64,000 nt of DNA from Ramazzottius varieornatus (Eukaryota > Tardigrada > Eutardigrada > Parachela > Ramazzottiidae). Below, in pieces: positions 58,112 through 64,000 of this stretch. Position 1 is the first letter of the stretch. Each line of letters begins with the position of its first letter. The stretch lies in NCBI GenBank assembly GCA_001949185.1, contig BDGG01000015.1, positions 352,314 to 416,313 of the forward strand, read 5' to 3'. The translations under genes and the position numbers were made by a program. A model generated the notes under the pieces. The model was not told the DNA's origin. It did not search any database and saw only the letters and a program-made list of their open reading frames with translations.

Positions 58112-59451
58112 GTGAATCAACTTTGTGTACCTAGTCGGCTGGCGTCATGGATGGGTGGATAATCTAGGTGCAGGTACCGATTGTGTACAATAGTCGTAAA
58201 ACGGTGAATGTCCACAGAACTATGTACGAGGTAAACACGTCCTTGTGAAATCCGCTGCTCATGATGATTTTTTAACAACCATGGACACCAAGGAGCTTAT
58301 CGTTCCGAAGGCTGTATCAGTTAAAACAGTATGCGCCCAATAAGGGGGAACGGCAAAACTGCGACACCGAGGCACTCCGCTTCCGCAACTGTCGAGATTT
58401 TTTCCGCTTATACTGGTAATTTCCGCCGCTGATTTCCATTTTCTTGTTCGATAACCGAAAGCGTTGCGGCTTTGCACACTCCCTGTTATGCTGCCCTGTC
58501 AGGGGCGTCGTAAAGAAGGGAGTATTGTCACTGTATTAAATTATACATATGTATGACAGGCACCGATGACCCGGTACCAGTTGGAAGATACAGACCTACC
58601 GTAGTGTAGACGTGCTTGTGGCTAGTCGGATGCATTGAGTCACACCCAAAATATGAAAGAAAAAACTGGTGGATGGATAAGAGCAGCCTGCACAGTCCGC
58701 ATCAAGAACAATGCGGAAGGACTTGAGGAAAGCATAATTATTTCCTACGTCTACGGAAACATAGGAGTATTGAAAAGCTGCACGATGACTCACACTCCAC
58801 TAGCATCCAGTAACGTTTTAGTTTTTCGAAGTTCTTTGTCTTTGCACTGTCCTAACCCATGCCGCTCCTTTTACGCAATTCCAAATTTTACAGCCTATGC
58901 AGTCCAGCTGCCAAATCGGCAGGGGTCCAATGTCCGTGTGGGCCGTCCTGTCCAGCATTCAAAAAATTTTTGATTCCGGATGGGGTATCGTACTGTAGGT
59001 ACGGTTTATGGGTGATTTTTCCTTCGTATTGATATTATTATGGGTTGCCAGCGAGATCACGGTTTGAAACCGGATGAACGACGTCAGACACATTGTATAC
59101 AACAGTCATAATCTGATGCACCGGTTTGAGAGTGCGAAAGGTCTTCTGCATATGAATCATGCATGCAGCACCATGCATCTGACGCGCACTCAAAATATGC
59201 AAGGAAAAAACTAACTCTGAATCCTTACTGATAGGAGCAATACGGCGTATCCTGAACAAAGGCTGTGGACGTGAGCATGCATCTGGTCAGATAGCAGCAA
59301 CGACAAAGAGCCAGACAGTACGCGCTGAACTTCCATCAGCTTCGTTCGTCGTGGTTTAAGCCTGCGTTCCTTCCTAACTCCAAGATCTCGTTAATCGGGC
59401 GTCGAAGTTCAGAAAAGTTTCGACCGGCATATTACATTGGCTCTGTGGATA
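58112..59451. other. No gene recognised
   Basis: A 112-codon plus-strand frame at 58635-58973 has no recognisable domain. Exons upstream of the membrane-protein frame could lie here but none is convincing. Confidence 0.35.
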
Positions 59452-60380
59452 ATGAATCGCGCTGTGAAGTCCACCGATTCGTTCGAGCTGGAAATGATGT
59501 CTACCAATACTGGGACTGCTTCTCCGCGTGGACCTGCAGTCACTCGGCAGGCAGAGGACGACAAGCATCCACATTCTCGGGCCATCGCTTTGAAGTACAT
59601 GGACAACAAGATATCGGTTAGTGAACGGGTCTGCGACATGTTCTTGTCGGCCCTGTCTGTTGTGGTGGTACTGTCCAGCTTCCTGATCCTGCTGTTGGAG
59701 ACCTTGCTGGGGCTGTTCGGGATGGTTGTGTGTATGAACCTGTCCATCGACTATCTGGCGAAGGCTTCTCCGTCGTGCGACAATCCATATGGTCTCCTCT
59801 TCTACTTTGCCCTTGCACTCTGCAGTTTCGCTCTGGCATTGGGTGCCCTGAATCAGCTCTTCGTTCCCAACAGCATTCCAGCCCACGAGACGCGCTATCT
59901 TGTTCATCTGGTCATTCTGAATTATGCTGTCTTAAAATGCAGCAATCACAATCAAATACCCATTTTAAATGGGCAGCACCCATATGGTCAAGTGGCTTTA
60001 GAAGACGAATTGTTGTCCATCAAGGGAAACTCCGACACGGACTGACCAAAGTACTCCGTTTTCTTGCTGGAAACTTCAACCAGGATCGATTCCTTCCGTT
60101 TCATGGTAAGTCCTTCTGCTATCAAATAAAATGCAGCAATCACAATCAAATACCCATTTTAAATGGGCAGCACCCATATGGTCAAGTGGCTTTAGAAGAC
60201 GAATTGTCGTCCATCAAGGGAAATGCAATGTACCTGACCCAGTCTGACTGGACTGTACTTGCAGACTTTGTGACTGTGCTGACTGGAACCGGGGCGGTCG
60301 TTACCACCATACTGCATTGTGGATTTCCGGCTCACCTTGCAAATCAAGCTGCCGAAAATGGCCAACAACGTCAACAATAA
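59452..60380 (+). CDS. Multi-pass membrane protein, unrecognised, with internal duplication
   Basis: From ATG 59452 the frame runs to TGA at 60045: a polar N-terminus (about 70 residues, STNTGTASPRG), a long hydrophobic block with two likely helices (FLSALSVVVVLSSFLILLLE, GLFGMVVCMNLSI), another helix (GLLFYFALALCSFALALGAL), then YLVHLVILNYAVLKC and a polar segment. A second open segment, 60128-60380, repeats that polar segment almost exactly and continues into another helix (VLADFVTVLTGTGAVVTTI) and a Gln-rich tail to TAA. If the second copy is the original junction, one frame would cover both halves and the first copy plus 98 bp would be an insertion. A four-helix protein or remote ligand-gated-channel relative are weak guesses. 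Frame open both strands here, but helices favour plus. Confidence 0.4.
59934..60029 (+). repeat. Direct repeat unit 1 (96 bp)
   Basis: Starts AAAATGCAGCAATCACAATC and ends CCATCAAGGGAAA. It differs from unit 2 at one base (TTGTTG against TTGTCG). Encodes CSNHNQIPILNGQHPYG. Confidence 0.93.
60128..60223 (+). repeat. Direct repeat unit 2 (96 bp)
   Basis: 95 of 96 bases match unit 1, 194 bp downstream. The flanks on either side are unrelated to those of unit 1. Confidence 0.93.
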
Positions 60381-60809
60381 GGATCGTTGTCTTTTAACAG
60401 TCTAACGGATGCATCTGATACGCTCTTCAATTATCTGATAGGCTTTACTTTATCCTGACACACTTACTTTTGGTTTTTGTACCGTTTGGGGCTTCTCTCT
60501 ACGTATACGTCGCTAACTGTATATAACGTCACTGAACTTTATGTTCTACTGTAGTACTCTCGAAACATTGCTAGCAAAATCTTTGCAGGCTATACTTCGA
60601 GGTTTAAACTACCGTTCTGCTTCCTTCTCGGATGTGTGAAACGTAGTATGATAATATGCGGTCGAAAACTGATCATGAAATACTTGCAACTCTTTCCACC
60701 GTCGGCGGTATGCTCAAATTTGTATGATACCCAGCAAACGTCCGCTACCTGCAGTACAGAACAATAGAATATTGTATGCCAAGTTAAGTCAAGTGATACG
60801 TAATACATA
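60381..60809. other. Spacer between convergent genes
   Basis: No feature recognised between the plus-strand membrane protein and the 3' end of the cholinesterase-like gene. Confidence 0.4.
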
Positions 60810-63457
60810 TTATGAACAGGAGAAAGTAATTTTGGTACCTTGACCAAGGTGGAAAAGGGATTTGGGTCCGGTCAAGGGAAAGAATGCAGGGAACCCACCA
60901 CCAGGGAAGCCTGTTCGTCCGGTGAAGGTTCCGGCACCAGCTCCGGCGTTCACTTGAACATGGGCAGTGTGGTTCAGCACAGCTGCTGCCGAGGCCGCAC
61001 TTTGTATCAAGGCAGCATGGGCGGCGACTATGGGCGTGGCAACCGAGCAGCCCACACCGGCAATTTTGTCCCAAAACAGCACCAAGTCGTCAAGGGCCGC
61101 GTCCAGCTTGATGGTCCACGTCTGCTCTTGACCGAGGTCTAGAGAATTCCCGCGTTTATGATCATATTGTCTACCGAAACCCTTCCTGCAATTCACAATT
61201 GTTCAACGCTACCTAAAGCCGTGGAATTAAGCAGCTATCGTACAGAAACTTACCCATTTGAAGCAACGTAGGAAACCAACAGGTGCATTTGACGAGTAAC
61301 CTTTTCGTTGACTTTGTTCGTCAGGGGATTGTTGAGTCCTGGGTAGGCGAAAAGGTAATGAAGATCCAATCCATGGAAGGCACCTGAACAGAAGGGAAGA
61401 GTGCTTCAAGGTGTGGAACACCGAGCGAGAAAATGGATTTTGCAAGTGTTGACCACACGACCAACCTAACGGCTTGGATGGCGTATTTTGGGTCTGAGAA
61501 TCGCCGACAGGATCATCCATGTAAGACATGACGTATAGCTGGTTCCCAAGCTCCGTCAAGTTTCGACCGGCGTAAATGGAGCCTTCTTTCGCAGCCGGAC
61601 CGCGGTACATAACATCGGTCGCCAGCTGAAAAAAAGCACTCGAAAACTATTCAAGACTCGTTGCACATTGCTTTCGAGAAATCAGTACCGCAATAAACTT
61701 CTTCCGCAAGTAGAGGTAGTCGACTGAGCTGGAGAATCCGTATCGGGTGTTTATAGCGTCCAGGATGTTTTGCGGTGTTTGAGCACATCCCGTGAGACTG
61801 CGGACGACAGCTGGGATGAAACTGGTTTGAAGTTGCTCCAGCGTTGGCTGGCCGACTGTAAATATCGCTGGCCATTTTTCTGTTTGAGATCAAAAGAATA
61901 ATATGGCTTTTGGTTTCGTAGGTTGGTAAGTAAATCCGGCGGAAAAAATGTACGAGACCTTGTATGACGGAGCTGGCATCTTCGGCCATGAAACCGCTCA
62001 ATACTCCGCCTCTAAAATCCCACGGCATGCTTTGCAGAACCCATTCCGGTTTGTACGGGATGTGAACACCGTCAACGGCCATGGCCAACTTGTACTCCGC
62101 TGGTCCGCGAGCTGAATCCGGAAGTGCGGCATTTGTTGCACTAACAATATCTTGGGCGTTGGCAATCTTGAAACAAAGGACCATTTCCGTCGTGGAACTG
62201 GTCGGACATCTCAAGATGCCAGCGATGGCAGCTGCGTTGACTCGAGGTGTTGGAATAAGAGCCATCGGCGAGAGCACGCTTCCACTCATCATAATGGTGG
62301 CATGAACAGCACCTGCAAGAATACAAACAAACATAATTTGCAGTCCAGAAGATGGGCGCCTTGTAGAAAAAGCCGGCAATCGGCAAGCAAAGCGTCGAAT
62401 GCACGCCTGAACGGGGCTCTTCCTACCAGATTCCCGCTTGATCACAAACTTCAATGCAAAGGATATGAAAGGCGCATTAGTTTCTTTTATAATTTAGCCA
62501 CGCTGTTAAAGAAGGTTCGAACTTACTGCGGGCTTCAGGGTCAAGCATCATGGCAGACACCAGCATACTTCCCGCGCCATGTCCCATCAGAGTAATTTTA
62601 TCCGTGTCGCCACCGAAGCCTTCGATGTTCTGGTGCACCCACTTCAGCGCGAGCTTTACGTCTCCAAGACCATAATTTCCTGGTGCGTTGGCATCTTCCG
62701 TACTGAGGAAGCCGAACATGCCCAACCGGTACTGAACGGCCACCACAATGAGGTTCGTGGTTCTTGCCAGCTCTGTTCCGATACTCGGTGCCTTATTGCC
62801 TCCTTAGACAGAATCAAAATGTCAGTTTTCGCTCAGAATGCTCTTTCCTCAATGCGTTTATACTTTCGAAAGATCCACCGTGGACAAACAGGATGACAGG
62901 TCGCTTGCCAGCACCGAACTGCTTTTGGTTGCGGTTGATGGCCGGCACGTAGACGTCAAGGTACAGACAGTCCTCACTGGTGTTCAACGAGGGGATTCCC
63001 GGCAGAATGCGGAAGTGGGCCATGCGCAGCTGACCTAGGCTGTCGAACGAAGCAGTGGATGAGGGGGTTTTGTCCAGAGATTGCTCGCATTGCGGGCCGT
63101 ACTTGTCCCGTGTCGGTGAAGACATGTACGAGTAATTCTTGTTCATCCATGAAGGCTGAAAAGACAAACGTTCTCTTTGAATGAAAATCCCTATGCCATC
63201 AGATACTGGTAGTCGACAGATAAAGAAAACAACTGATCTACCTCAAACCGCTTGGAGTTCCCGTACTTGATTCCGTAATACGCAAAGCCTTTGGAGTCGC
63301 CATCGGCCGATATCCAGTACAAGTCCCCCGGAAAGCGGTATGTGCCCACATCAGCCACTCCCGCAAACAGGGCGTCATAGTTAACGTCGGCTGTGGCAGC
63401 CAACTCCTTCTGGCAAAAGATCGACAACGTCAGCAAATATGTAGATGACAACCTCAT
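60810..63457 (-). CDS. Cholinesterase-like protein lacking the catalytic serine
   Basis: Eight exons on minus: 63457-63242, 63155-62864, 62802-62527, 62312-61959, 61855-61689, 61625-61466, 61383-61254 and 61185-60810; phases 0,1,1,1,0,1,2 all agree; 1971 nt, 656 residues. A signal peptide begins MRLSSTYLLTLSIFC. Type-B carboxylesterase marks: SEDCLYLDVYVP (133-138 region), oxyanion loop VHGGSF (164-168), VVAVQYRLGMFGFL, NYGLGDVKLALKWV, SGSVLSPMA, GFMAEDAS (acidic E372/D373) and GAFHGLDLHYLF (His492). The nucleophile elbow reads GHGAG (243-247): Gly245 replaces Ser of G-x-S-x-G. Known cholinesterase-domain proteins without this Ser (neuroligins, gliotactin, glutactin, neurotactin) act in adhesion, so a non-enzymatic extracellular role is inferred. 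Cys135 could pair with Cys95. The C-terminus is an odd Ala/Gly-rich tail with no membrane helix, so likely secreted unless more exons follow the possible donor CAAG|GTACC. Confidence 0.9.
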
Positions 63458-63711
63458 CTTTGCATGACTCTTTGTCGATCTGGCAGTCGTTGACCATCTC
63501 AAAACCTTATTAAGCCGACAACCCAGTGCGACCCCAGCAACCTTTTGCGGAGGGCCAGGTAGGTGTCAGCTTGAAGAGCCTGCAACACGTTTCTTCCTCA
63601 AGTGTCGTTATTATGTTATAAGTGGTTCGTCACTTCAAAAACACGTCGTGGTCACAACGTTCCTCATTCTCAGTCAATTCGGGCACTCCGCAGCAACACC
63701 ACAACCTCGTG

Positions 63712-63769
63712 ATCCCAAGTGGCGCACGTCCACGGTGTTGTTGGCTGAAAGCCTGCGCCACTCGGAGGA
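63712..63769. repeat. GTGGCGCAC hairpin copy 14
   Basis: CCCAAGTGGCGCACG and CTGCGCCACTCGG flank a loop with TTGTTGGCTGAAAG. It lies 255 bp upstream of the cholinesterase-like start. Confidence 0.8.
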
Positions 63770-63789
63770 ACGGTTTTGTCGAGTTCGAC

Positions 63790-63850
63790 TTTTCCCCCAA
63801 GTGGCGCACGTTTTCCTTAACACTGCCGCACTAAGTGCGCCACTTAAGAA
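63790..63850. repeat. GTGGCGCAC hairpin copy 15
   Basis: CCCCCAAGTGGCGCACG and AGTGCGCCACTTAAG flank TTTCCTTAACACTGCC. It is 21 bp from copy 14; both are followed by CGGT(T/C)TTGTCGAGT. Confidence 0.8.
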
Positions 63851-64000
63851 AACGGTCTTGTCGAGTACGTTTACCGAGCTTCCAATTGATGATCAAGTCT
63901 AACGGCAGTTCAAATAAGGTACAGTAGTTTAGACTCTTCATTCAAGCAAATACTATCAGATAATTGTTAAAAATTTTCAAAATGAGGGAACTCAAAAACG

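Noticed and set aside
59374-59907. 177-codon minus-strand open frame
   Set aside because: It mirrors the plus-strand hydrophobic frame; the plus reading gives plausible membrane helices while the minus reading is Gln/His/Arg-rich without motifs.
59452-60380. Assignment as a Cys-loop ligand-gated ion channel
   Set aside because: Helix spacing is vaguely similar, but no Cys-loop, no ligand-binding domain and no recognisable M2 sequence are visible.

Overview
This window is animal nuclear DNA. Protein-coding genes are split by short GT-AG introns, mostly about 55-110 bp. There are no operons, ribosome-binding sites or CRISPR arrays. Two genes are clear animal orthologs (PDCD10/CCM3 and WDR20). 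Others belong to animal families: an SLC22 transporter, a cholinesterase-like protein, a rhodopsin-type receptor fragment and a BTB-BACK protein. Compact introns plus many small inverted-repeat elements suggest a small-genome invertebrate. A tardigrade or similar ecdysozoan is my guess, not something the sequence proves. Two runs of exactly 50 N (27839-27888 and 44947-44996) are scaffold gaps.

Layout: 1-5.6 kb holds the 3' part of a minus-strand gene with long introns and one C2HC zinc finger; it runs off the left edge, and its 5' exons may lie up to 11.7 kb or 18.4 kb. From 5.6 to 20 kb little else is readable. From 20.3 to 27.4 kb is the gene-rich core: PDCD10 (+), WDR20 (-) and a decayed BTB gene (+). 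From 27.4 to 41 kb is repeat-rich: several TIR elements, a long palindrome, a reverse-transcriptase fragment and a small candidate secreted-protein exon. From 41.9 to 46.0 kb is a nine-exon SLC22-type transporter whose introns hold at least four inverted-repeat insertions, including a 241-bp hAT-like MITE with a perfect 8-bp target duplication. From 46.6 to 49.2 kb are a tandem duplication and nested inverted repeats. From 50.4 to 54.5 kb are a truncated receptor, an intact MADF gene, a SERCA exon fragment and a broken PIF/Harbinger transposase; MADF and transposase together look like a two-gene Harbinger element. From 59.4 to 63.5 kb are an unrecognised membrane protein with an internal duplication and a cholinesterase-like gene whose catalytic serine position is glycine.

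The most pervasive signal is a short hairpin family built on GTGGCGCAC...GTGCGCCAC. At least 15 copies are scattered through introns and gene flanks, and the same motif ends a 756-bp inverted-repeat element at 48.1-48.8 kb. Functionally, PDCD10 (STRIPAK/GCKIII signalling) and WDR20 (USP12/USP46 cofactor) are intact housekeeping-type neighbours; I see no pathway linking all the genes.
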